A stretch of DNA of 64,000 nucleotides, taken from the NCBI GenBank assembly GCA_024235095.1, contig JACKNC010000004.1, forward strand, positions 1 to 64,000. The letters are read 5' to 3'. The stretch comes from Gammaproteobacteria bacterium. Its GTDB lineage: Bacteria > Pseudomonadota > Gammaproteobacteria > Competibacterales > Competibacteraceae. Below the pieces are notes generated by a model. That model did no database searches and was not told the DNA's origin. It saw nothing but the letters and a program-made list of their open reading frames with translations. The position numbers and the translations under genes are program-made. This document shows, piece after piece, positions 1 through 7,171 of this stretch. Every line of letters begins with the position of its first letter. Position 1 is the first letter of the stretch.

Positions 1-332
1 ACGCCGCCGGCATAAGCGCCAGCGGCGGGCGCGGCCACGGGCGCGGCCACGGGCGGGGGCGGGGCGGCGGCGGGCGCCACAGTCCCGCCCTCTTGCGCAT
101 TGAGTGTCAGAATGAGCGAGCCTTCGGAGACCTTGTCGCCGACCTTGACCTTGATCTCCGCGATCACACCCGCGCTGGGCGCCGGCACGTCCATGGTGGC
201 CTTGTCGGACTCCAGCGTGATCAGCGGGTCCTCGACCTTCACCGTATCGCCCGGATTGACCAGCACCTCGATGACCGGCACGTCCTTGAAATCGCCAATG
301 TCGGGAACCTTGACCTCGACCAAATTTGCCAT
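1..332 (-). CDS. lpd: Dihydrolipoamide dehydrogenase (E3), N-terminal lipoyl domain only; runs off the window
   Basis: The start codon is ATG at 330-332, with GGAG at 344-347 as ribosome binding site, only 15 bases after the aceF stop. About 80 residues form a biotinyl/lipoyl domain with the lipoylated lysine in the motif ESDKATMD, followed by an Ala/Pro-rich linker that continues past the window edge. The position as third gene after aceE and aceF implies the E3 subunit, which reoxidises dihydrolipoamide with NAD+. E3 proteins with an extra N-terminal lipoyl domain are known in this operon type. The FAD and disulfide regions lie outside the window, so a free-standing lipoyl protein cannot be excluded. 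Confidence 0.72.
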   Translation of the reverse strand, partial: MANLVEVKVPDIGDFKDVPVIEVLVNPGDTVKVEDPLITLESDKATMDVPAPSAGVIAEIKVKVGDKVSEGSLILTLNAQEGGTVAPAAAPPPPVAAPVAAPAAGAYAGG

Positions 333-347
333 TGTTTCCTTACTCCT

Positions 348-1919
348 TTAGATCAGAACCCGCCGCAGGTCGGCGAGCAGGTTGGCGAAATGGACGTTGA
401 AGCGCGCCGCGCCCGCGCCGTCGATCACCCGGTGATCGTAGGACAGCGATAGCGGCAGGATGAGTCGCCACGCCGACTGTTTGCCGTCCGGCGATACCTG
501 CTTCCAGGAGGACCGGCACACTCCCATGATCGCGACTTCCGGCGCGTTGATGATCGGGGTGAAGTAGGTGCCGCCGATACCGCCCAGGCTGGAGATGGTG
601 AAGGTGCCACCTTGCATCTGATCGGGTTTGAGCTTGCCCTCGCGCGCCAGCTTGGCGAGTTCGCCCATTTCCCTGGCGATGTCCACGATGCCCTTTTGAT
701 CGGCGTCGCGAAGGACCGGCACCACCAGGCCGTTGGGCGTGTCGGCGGCGAAGCCGATGTGGTAGTACTGCTTGAAGATCAGATTATCGCCGTCCAGCGA
801 AGCGTTGAACTCGGGGAATTTCTTGAGCGTCGCCGCCGCCGCCTTGATCATGAAGGAGAGCATGCTTACCTTGACGCCGCTCTTCTCGATCTCCTGGTTG
901 AGCTGAACGCGGAATGCTTCGAGATCGGTGATGTCGGCCTCGTCATGATTGGTGACGTGCGGGATCATCACCCAGTTGCGGTGCAGGTTCGCGCCCGAAA
1001 TCTTCTTGATGCGCGACAGCGGCTTGCTTTCCACCGGCCCGAACTTGCCAAAGTCCACTCGCGGCCACGGCAGCAACTCGATGCCGCCGACACCGGCGCC
1101 AGCGGCCACGCCGGCCGCGGGCGCCGCGCCGCCCTTGGCGAAGCTTTCCACATCCTCCCTGAGAATGCGGCCCTTGTTGCCGCTGCCCTTGACCTTGCTC
1201 AGGTCGACGCCGAGTTCGCGCGCCAGCTTGCGCACGGCCGGCCCGGCATAGGCCAGTTTGAAAGCGCCCTCGTCGATTCCGGTGGTGGGTACAGGCGCGG
1301 CGACGGCGGACGCGGCGGACGCGGATGCGGGTTCACTGACCGGTGCCGGAGTCGTCGCCGCGCCGCTCGCGGCGGCCGTGGCCAGGGTGAGAATGACCGT
1401 GCCTTCCGACACCTTGTCGCCCACCTGGACCTTGAGTTCCCGCACCACGCCGCTCAGCGGTGCCGGCACGTCCATGGTCGCCTTATCCGATTCCAGCGTG
1501 ATCAACGGCTCCTCGGCCTTCACCGCGTCGCCCGGCTTGACCAGTACTTCGATGATCGGCACATCCTTGAAATCGCCGATGTCCGGGACACGCACGTCGA
1601 ACGTGTCGCCGTGCGAGCTAACCGGCGCGGGCGGCGGCGACACGCTCGGCACGGCCAGCGCGGCGGCTTGCGTCGCCTCCGCGCCGTCGAGCATCAGGAT
1701 CAGCGCGCCTTCCGACACCTTGTCACCGATCTGGACCCTGATTTCTTTGATGGTTCCACCGGTTGGCGCCGGCACGTCCATGGTCGCCTTATCCGATTCC
1801 AACGTGATCAGCGGGTCCTCGGCCTTGACGCTATCGCCCGGCTTGACCAGTACCTCGATGACGGGTACGTCCTTGAAATCGCCGATGTCGGGGACTTTGA
1901 CTTCGATTATCTGGCTCAT
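348..1919 (-). CDS. aceF: Pyruvate dehydrogenase E2, dihydrolipoyllysine acetyltransferase
   Basis: This is the 523-residue core subunit that transfers acetyl from lipoamide to CoA. The start at 1917-1919 (MSQIIEVKVPD) is chosen because GAGGAAG lies just upstream at 1923-1929; the open frame extends 53 codons further into aceE without support. Two tandem lipoyl domains (about 1-80 and 115-195), each with ESDKATMD, are joined by Ala/Pro linkers. A peripheral-subunit-binding domain (about 235-270, AGPAVRKLARELGVDL) and the catalytic acetyltransferase domain (about 300-523) follow, the latter with the active-site motif DHRVIDG near the C terminus. It sits 37 bases after aceE and 15 before lpd, one operon. 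Confidence 0.96.
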   Translation of the reverse strand: MSQIIEVKVPDIGDFKDVPVIEVLVKPGDSVKAEDPLITLESDKATMDVPAPTGGTIKEIRVQIGDKVSEGALILMLDGAEATQAAALAVPSVSPPPAPVSSHGDTFDVRVPDIGDFKDVPIIEVLVKPGDAVKAEEPLITLESDKATMDVPAPLSGVVRELKVQVGDKVSEGTVILTLATAAASGAATTPAPVSEPASASAASAVAAPVPTTGIDEGAFKLAYAGPAVRKLARELGVDLSKVKGSGNKGRILREDVESFAKGGAAPAAGVAAGAGVGGIELLPWPRVDFGKFGPVESKPLSRIKKISGANLHRNWVMIPHVTNHDEADITDLEAFRVQLNQEIEKSGVKVSMLSFMIKAAAATLKKFPEFNASLDGDNLIFKQYYHIGFAADTPNGLVVPVLRDADQKGIVDIAREMGELAKLAREGKLKPDQMQGGTFTISSLGGIGGTYFTPIINAPEVAIMGVCRSSWKQVSPDGKQSAWRLILPLSLSYDHRVIDGAGAARFNVHFANLLADLRRVLI

Positions 1920-1956
1920 TGTTCTTCCTCGTGAGGCGTTGAGCGGTCCCGGATGA

Positions 1957-4614
1957 TCAAATCGTCCAGGGATCGGGCCGTTCGGTGTCGAGGCCATAGT
2001 TCTTGATAGCCTCCTCGACTTGTTCGGCCTTGAGCTGGCCCTCGTCGGCCAGCGCCTTGAGCGCGGCGACGGCGACATAGTACCGGTTCACCTCGAAGAA
2101 GCGGCGCAACTGAACCCGGTAGTCGCTGCGCCCGAAGCCGTCGGTGCCCAGGGTGATGTAGCGCCGCGGGATGTAGGCGCGCACCTGCTCGGCGAAGGCG
2201 CGCATGTAGTCCGAGGACGCAATCACCGGTCCGGCGTGCTTTTCCAGGCAGGATTCGACATAACTCTTCCGGCGCGGCTGCGACGGATGCAGCAGATTCC
2301 AGCGCTCGGTGCTCATGCCCTCGCGCCGCAGTTCGTTGAAACTGGTGACGCTCCAGACATCGGCATCGATCTTGAAGTCCTCCTTGAGCAATTCCGCCGC
2401 CGCCATGACTTCACGCAAGATGGCGCCACAACCGAACAGTTGCACGCGCGGCCCTGAAGACGCACCGCCGTCCTGGAGGAGATACATGCCCTTGACGATG
2501 CCTGCTTCCGCCCCTTCCGGCAGGCCGGGATGGGGATAGTTCTCGTTCATCAGGGTGAGGTAGAAATACACGTCCTCCTGCTCCTGAAACATGCGGCGCA
2601 GGCCTTCACGGATGATGACGACGACTTCATAGGCAAAGGTCGGATCGTAGGCGACGCAGTTGGGGATGGTCGAAGCCAGGATGTGGCTGTGGCCGTCCTC
2701 GTGCTGCAGACCTTCGCCGTTCAGCGTGGTGCGGCCCGCCGTGCCGCCGAGCAAGAACCCACGGGCGCGCAGGTCGCCCGCCGCCCAGGCCAGGTCGCCG
2801 ACCCGCTGCAAGCCGAACATCGAGTAATAGACGTAGAACGGGATCATCGGCAGGTTGTTGGTGCTGTAGGAGGTCGCCGCCGCGATCCAGGACGACATGG
2901 CGCCCGCCTCGTTGATGCCCTCCTGCAGCACCTGGCCCGACTTGTCCTCCCGGTAGTACATGAGCTGGTCGGCATCCTGCGGTTTGTAGAGCTGGCCGAC
3001 AGCGGAATAGATGCCGAGCTGGCGGAACATGCCCTCCATGCCGAAGGTGCGCGACTCGTCGGGCACGATGGGCACGACGAATTTGCCGATGGCCTTGTCC
3101 CGCACCAGCGTACCCAACATCTGGACGAAGGCCATGGTGGTCGAGATTTCGCGCTCGCCCGACGCCTTGAGCAGACGGTCGAAGGTGGTCAGCGGTGGGA
3201 TCTCGAGCGCGGCGGACTTGGCCCGGCGGCTGGGCAGGTAACCGCCCAGCGCCTGGCGGCGCTCGCGCAGATAGCTCAGTTCCGAGCTGCCTTCCGGGAA
3301 CCGGACGAATGGGATTTCCGCCAGTTGCTCGTCCGCGACGGGAATCTGGAAGCGATCACGAAATTGCCGGAGCGCGTCGTGGGTCATCTTCTTGGCCTGA
3401 TGGGCGATCATCTGGCCCTCGCCCGACTCGCCCATGCCATAGCCCTTGACGGTCTTGGCCAGAATAACGGTCGGCTGACCCGGGTGCCTGACCGCTGCGG
3501 CATAGGCGGCATAGACCTTGGTGGAGTCGTGGCCGCCGCGGCGCAGCGCCCAGATATCGCCGTCGCTCATGTCGGCCACCAGCTCCCGCAATTCCGGGTA
3601 TTTGCCGAAGAAATGCTCGCGGATGTAGGCGCCGTTCTTGGATCGGAAATCCTGGTACTCGCCGTCCACGCATTCCTCCATGCATTGCAGCAGGAGTCCG
3701 GTCTTGTCCTTCTCCAGCAGTCGATCCCAACCCCGGCCCCAGATCGCCTTGATCACGTTCCAGCCGGCGCCGCGAAATACCGATTCCAGTTCCTGGATGA
3801 TCTTGCCATTGCCGCGCACCGGACCGTCCAGGCGTTGCAGGTTGCAGTTAATGACGAAAATGAGATTGTCCAGCCGCTCGCGGCCAGCCATCGAAATGGC
3901 GCCAAGCGACTCCGGCTCGTCGCACTCGCCGTCGCCCAGGAACGCCCAGACTTTCCTTCCCTCGGTCTGGGCCAGTCCCCGTCCTCCCAGGTATTTCAGA
4001 AACCGGGCCTGGTAGATAGCCATCAGCGGCCCCAGTCCCATGGAGACGGTCGGAAATTGCCAGAATTCGGGCATCAGCCACGGATGCGGGTAGGAGGACA
4101 GCCCCTGGCCTTCGGTCTCCTGGCGGAAATTGAGCAACTGGTCCTCAGTCAGCCGCCCTTCAAGGAAAGCCCGGGCATAAAAACCCGGCGCGGAATGACC
4201 CTGGAAATAGATCAGGTCGCCGCCATGGTCCTCGGTCGGCGCGTGCCAGAAATGACCGAAGCCGATGTCGTAAAGCAGCGCAGAGGATTGGAAGCTGGCG
4301 ATGTGGCCACCCAGTTCGGATGATTCCTTGTTAGCACGCAGGATAATGGCCATTGCGTTCCAGCGAATGGCAGAGCGGATTTTGTGCTCGATATCCCGGT
4401 CGCCCGGCGTGCGCGCCTCGTTCTCGGGTGCGATGGTGTTGCGGTAAGCGGTGTTCAGCGACGCGGGAATGTAAATGCCTTGGCGCCGCGCCTCCTGCAC
4501 CAGCGTGTCCACCAGAAAATTGGCCCGTTCCGAGCCCTGGTATTGCTGGACAGCTCGCAGGGCGTCGAGCCATTCCTGGGTTTCCAGTGGATCGAGATCG
4601 CGATGGGTTGCCAC
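1957..4614 (-). CDS. aceE: Pyruvate dehydrogenase E1, homodimeric type
   Basis: The 885-residue thiamine-diphosphate enzyme decarboxylates pyruvate and acetylates the E2 lipoyl groups. Length and colinearity match the gammaproteobacterial AceE family. The ThDP/Mg site GDGECDEPESLG is at about residue 225, with the Asn of VINCNLQRLDGP downstream, and NGEGLQHEDGHSH lies in the second half. The start is GTG at 4612-4614, preceded by a strong GAGGAG at 4623-4628 (about 8 bases). It is the first gene of aceE-aceF-lpd. No pdhR lies beside it; the upstream neighbour is an unrelated AraC-type chimera. Confidence 0.96.
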   Translation of the reverse strand: MATHRDLDPLETQEWLDALRAVQQYQGSERANFLVDTLVQEARRQGIYIPASLNTAYRNTIAPENEARTPGDRDIEHKIRSAIRWNAMAIILRANKESSELGGHIASFQSSALLYDIGFGHFWHAPTEDHGGDLIYFQGHSAPGFYARAFLEGRLTEDQLLNFRQETEGQGLSSYPHPWLMPEFWQFPTVSMGLGPLMAIYQARFLKYLGGRGLAQTEGRKVWAFLGDGECDEPESLGAISMAGRERLDNLIFVINCNLQRLDGPVRGNGKIIQELESVFRGAGWNVIKAIWGRGWDRLLEKDKTGLLLQCMEECVDGEYQDFRSKNGAYIREHFFGKYPELRELVADMSDGDIWALRRGGHDSTKVYAAYAAAVRHPGQPTVILAKTVKGYGMGESGEGQMIAHQAKKMTHDALRQFRDRFQIPVADEQLAEIPFVRFPEGSSELSYLRERRQALGGYLPSRRAKSAALEIPPLTTFDRLLKASGEREISTTMAFVQMLGTLVRDKAIGKFVVPIVPDESRTFGMEGMFRQLGIYSAVGQLYKPQDADQLMYYREDKSGQVLQEGINEAGAMSSWIAAATSYSTNNLPMIPFYVYYSMFGLQRVGDLAWAAGDLRARGFLLGGTAGRTTLNGEGLQHEDGHSHILASTIPNCVAYDPTFAYEVVVIIREGLRRMFQEQEDVYFYLTLMNENYPHPGLPEGAEAGIVKGMYLLQDGGASSGPRVQLFGCGAILREVMAAAELLKEDFKIDADVWSVTSFNELRREGMSTERWNLLHPSQPRRKSYVESCLEKHAGPVIASSDYMRAFAEQVRAYIPRRYITLGTDGFGRSDYRVQLRRFFEVNRYYVAVAALKALADEGQLKAEQVEEAIKNYGLDTERPDPWTI

Positions 4615-4958
4615 GAGTTCTTCTCCTCAGTTATCGGTTAGGGGTGGTCACGCGCGAGAATGCCACGCACGGGATCACATCGCCATGCTCCAGACAATGA
4701 TAGGTGATGATGGGCAAACCACCACCATCGGCAGCTTTCGGCCAGCGATCGGAGGGACTCTCCACCTGAGTCCACGGGCGCGGCAAACCACCACAGGTCT
4801 CGAACGGAATGACAATCGTGGCAATCGATATCGGTTATCGCCGCGTCTTCGATTTTAGTGAGAGCCATGAAATTACCATCGAGTAAGGATAACCACCCGT
4901 TTGCCAGTCACCAGCGCAGCCGATAAACAATGAACGGAAAAAACTCTACAAGTCCGTG
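4615..4958. other. Intergenic region upstream of aceE; possible unrecognised short ORF
   Basis: The 344 bases between aceE and the AraC-type gene must contain the pyruvate dehydrogenase promoter, but I see no clear -35/-10 pair or PdhR-type box. On the minus strand a 76-codon frame (4638-4868) gives an unnatural WWW/HHH-rich product. The next frame reads a more protein-like segment ending at about 4634 but has no start codon. This could be a frameshifted small gene or noise. I do not call a gene here. Confidence 0.4.
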
Positions 4959-5777
4959 TTACTTGATGTCTTGGATAAAATTGCGCCGATTCCCAATCTG
5001 TGTCTTTTTTTGATACTGGCCTGGTGTTATACCGACTACCTGGGAAAAGTACCGATGAAAGTGGCTCTGATCACAGAAGCCAACGTGAAACGCCACCTCC
5101 CCAATCGGATCACCATGTCGTAACATTTCTTTAGCATGCAATACCTTCAGCAGCACTTGGTAGCGATGCGGTGTTATGCCCAGCGTTGTGGTGAACAACC
5201 GTACAAGATGGAATTTGCTGATCCCGGCCACAAGGGCCAGCTCATCCAGATGGATGTGTTCGGCATAACGTGCGCTTAAATGAGCGACAGCGACCTCGAT
5301 GGGTGGCAAACGCTGCCAAGCCAGGAAGATTGTTTGCAAATTCGATGATATAAGTTTTTGCTCGCGCATCAGCGTTTCTGCCGCACGAGGCAAAGGTAGA
5401 GCGACGCAGACGATGTCGGCTTGTCGCAGTACCTCGTCGAGAGAGAGCAGGCAAGCATTACAGGCAACCTCAATCTCGGGCATTGGATGCACATGGTGGT
5501 AGAGGATTTTCATGCCGAAGTCCATACAGGCTTGACAAGCAACCACATGACCGATGAGATCCATACCGAGAACACCGAGTGTTTTGGTAAGTATCTTCCT
5601 CTCGGAAAGGAATTCTCTGACGCTACACTTTTCTTTCGCGAGGAGTTCCGCGAGTCTAATAACTGCAAGTCCCGTATTCCACACTTGGGGATGCCCGATC
5701 AGGGATCGTTCACTCGAGTCATTGGTAGCGAAGGTGGCTATCGCCTTATTCAAAGCAATGATGTCAATATGATCCAT
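4959..5777 (-). CDS. Chimeric regulator: degenerate D-2-hydroxyacid dehydrogenase domain fused to AraC-type DNA-binding domain
   Basis: Residues about 1-145 align by eye with the middle of NAD-dependent D-2-hydroxyacid dehydrogenases: an N-terminal IDIIALN segment, then KTLGVLGMDLIG, FGMKILYHH, SLDEVLRQADIV and LPLPRAAETL. The GxGxxG nucleotide motif reads GMDLIG, with Asp replacing the middle Gly, and the catalytic Arg/Glu/His half is absent. Residues about 165-260 are a complete AraC/XylS double helix-turn-helix (LDELALVAGISKFHLVRLF; then IGEVAFHVGFCDQSHFHRYF and GITPGQY). The frame is open for 272 codons, with AAGGG shortly before ATG at 5775-5777. Base composition is visibly more AT-rich than neighbouring genes. 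It could be a regulator with a recycled Rossmann sensor or an accidental fusion at a rearrangement. The DNA-binding half is secure; the dehydrogenase half is my reading. Confidence 0.72.
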   Translation of the reverse strand: MDHIDIIALNKAIATFATNDSSERSLIGHPQVWNTGLAVIRLAELLAKEKCSVREFLSERKILTKTLGVLGMDLIGHVVACQACMDFGMKILYHHVHPMPEIEVACNACLLSLDEVLRQADIVCVALPLPRAAETLMREQKLISSNLQTIFLAWQRLPPIEVAVAHLSARYAEHIHLDELALVAGISKFHLVRLFTTTLGITPHRYQVLLKVLHAKEMLRHGDPIGEVAFHVGFCDQSHFHRYFSQVVGITPGQYQKKTQIGNRRNFIQDIK

Positions 5778-5846
5778 CGGGTTTCCCTTGTTTACATCAG
5801 GTGACGGGCTTTAAATTCCATGCATGGTTGTTGATAAAAAACTGAA

Positions 5847-5862
5847 ATGAAACCGGTTTCAT
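5847..5862. promoter_or_regulatory. LacI/GalR-family type operator, perfect palindrome
   Basis: ATGAAACCGGTTTCAT is a perfect 16-base palindrome with the central CG typical of LacI-family operators. It lies 69 bases upstream of the AraC-type start. It differs from the TGTAATCGATTACA type near the fructose genes, so another LacI-family protein probably reads it. Confidence 0.6.
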
Positions 5863-6102
5863 AAAAATCCAAAAAAAATTTGGTGTTGTGAATTGATAGG
5901 TTTTCAGGCCGCAGTGCGGTTCCCTTTAAAGCCTTGGTGTAAATGATCAATCCTTCAACTGGAGCACACTGCCCACATTTGTTTGTATATCATTGTCATT
6001 ATTGCACTACCTTGTTCTTGATCAGCGGCTTTCGCACTGCAAGCATCGCTGCCGAGCAACAAATATCGAAATGGTCCCTAAAAGGTCCGCTTGACTTGTT
6101 TT

Positions 6103-6118
6103 ATGGAACCGGTTTCAT
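6103..6118. promoter_or_regulatory. Second LacI-type operator of the same kind
   Basis: ATGGAACCGGTTTCAT differs by one base from the palindrome 256 bases to the left. It exactly fills the 16-base gap between TTGTTT (6097-6102) and CATAAT (6119-6124), which could be the -35 and -10 of a plus-strand promoter. What that promoter once drove is unclear, because only broken genes follow. Confidence 0.5.
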
Positions 6119-6147
6119 CATAATCTTTTTGTGAGTTGGCTGCAAGA

Positions 6148-6168
6148 GGCTTTGTTGCATTAATTCTG
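6148..6168 (+). mobile_element. Possible remnant insertion-sequence end
   Basis: The sequence beginning GGCTTTGTTGCAT resembles terminal inverted repeats of the IS903 group of the IS5 family, which begin GGCTTTGTTG. It lies about 10 bases before the point where similarity to the fructose repressor starts, exactly where a rearrangement junction is expected. No partner end or transposase is seen, so chance similarity remains possible. Confidence 0.3.
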
Positions 6169-6177
6169 AAAAACACT

Positions 6178-6450
6178 ACCTGCCTTGGTGGGAAGTAACG
6201 GATTGATCCTGTTGGGACTGGTCGAAGCCCTGCAGGAAGCACACCTTCCGTTTCCGGAACAGATCGGACTGGCAGGTTTTGACGATCTACCCTGGACGCG
6301 GCTGGTGGGACCCGGCATCACCGTGATCGCACAACCGACTTACGATATTGGACAGGCCAGCATTGAATTGTTGCTTCAGCGAATCACACATCCGTCCCAG
6401 TCGGTGTGTCGGGTGGTGTTGCGCGGGGAATTGTGGGAACGAGGATCGAG
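6178..6450 (+). pseudogene. Broken duplicate of the fructose operon repressor (C-terminal third)
   Basis: Translation from about 6188 gives 88 residues of which 78 match the C-terminal effector-binding part of the LacI-type regulator at 12707-13705 (for example GLAGFDDLPWTRLV and GITVIAQPTYDIGQ). The DNA-binding half is missing. Similarity begins near TGCCTTG at 6181 and ends about 6450. The fragment lies on the opposite strand to the intact gene, on the other side of the fru operon. It runs out of frame into the Fic fragment. A non-functional relic is the best reading. Confidence 0.85.
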
Positions 6451-7059
6451 CGCGCGTTGGATACCTTCATTACCTGGTTCAACAGCCGCCAGGCGAATAC
6501 GATGCTGGACCCACTGCTCCGAGCCGGTATCGCGCATTTGTGGTTTATCACCTTGCATCCCTTCGATGATGGAAATGGCCGGATCGCCCGTGCCATCACT
6601 GATCTGGCATTGGCCCAGGCTGATCACCACAGCATCCGGTTCTACACCATGGTGGCAACGATCATGACCCACCGCGAAGACTATTATCAGGTGCTCGAAC
6701 GCACCCAGCGTAACGGTCTTGACATCACCGAGTGGCTGGAGTGGTTCCTGATCATGCTTCGGCAAACCCTGAACCTCGCACTCGATCAAATCCAGCAAGT
6801 GTTGTTGAAAGCCCGATTCTGGCAACAACATCGCCAAGTCATTCTGAACGAGCGACAGAATAAAGTGATGAATCGACTGCTGGATGCGGGTCTGGCAAGA
6901 TTTACCGGCGGATTGAACGCTCGCAAATACATGGGTTTAACCAAGGCGAGCAAGGCAACGGCAACGCGCGATCTCACCGACCTGCTGGAAAAAGGGCTGC
7001 TCAGGAAATGTCCGGGCGCGGGGCGCAGCACCCGTTATGAAATCGTCTGGCCAGTGTAG
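6451..7059 (+). pseudogene. Truncated Fic-domain protein
   Basis: The frame (open from an ATG at 6406, but meaningful only after the junction near 6450) encodes about 200 residues. These cover the end of a Fic domain with the catalytic motif HPFDDGNGR preceded by IAHLWFITL, and then a C-terminal winged-helix-like segment (MGLTKASKATATRDLTDLLEKG). This matches the arrangement of DUF4172-type Fic AMP-transferases, normally about 370 residues. The N-terminal DUF4172 region, including any inhibitory helix, is gone, replaced by the repressor fragment. A shortened product could still be made from 6406, but no good ribosome binding site is visible. Confidence 0.75.
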
Positions 7060-7081
7060 CCAGCGCCAATCGTTTGCTACG

Positions 7082-7119
7082 AAAAAACCCCCAGACGGAA
7101 GTCTACCACCGCCTGAGGG
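7082..7119 (-). terminator. Rho-independent terminator of the fru operon
   Basis: Read on the minus strand, CCCTCAGGCGG pairs with CCGTCTGGGGG (11 pairs including two G-U) around a 10-base loop, followed by six T. It lies 53 bases after the fruA stop. Confidence 0.85.
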
Positions 7120-7171
7120 AAGGTTCGGGAGCCACCTCTCCCACGTATGTTCTATCTTTCGCTCTAGCTGA

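Larger units (their letters stand above)
5778..6147. other. AT-rich intergenic spacer
   Basis: About 370 bases without a convincing gene. The only notable elements are two LacI-type palindromes (5847-5862 and 6103-6118), annotated separately. A 63-codon open frame on the plus strand (5943-6134) has no ribosome binding site or recognisable product. Confidence 0.55.

Noticed and set aside
612..1934. 440-codon open frame on the plus strand across aceF
   Set aside because: It is the antisense shadow of a GC-rich gene; aceF on the other strand has full domain support, and the plus-strand product has no recognisable motif.
2530..4323. 597-codon open frame on the plus strand across aceE
   Set aside because: Antisense shadow of aceE; no ribosome binding site or domain pattern.
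4638..4868. 76-codon minus-strand ORF upstream of aceE
   Set aside because: Composition is unnatural (WWW and HHH runs), and a neighbouring frame looks as protein-like; evidence is too weak to call a gene.
4959..5777. Functional hydroxyacid or phosphite dehydrogenase
   Set aside because: The nucleotide-binding glycine is replaced and the catalytic Arg/Glu/His half is missing, so enzyme activity is not supported.
5943..6134. 63-codon plus-strand ORF
   Set aside because: Spans the second operator, lacks a ribosome binding site, and the product shows no pattern.
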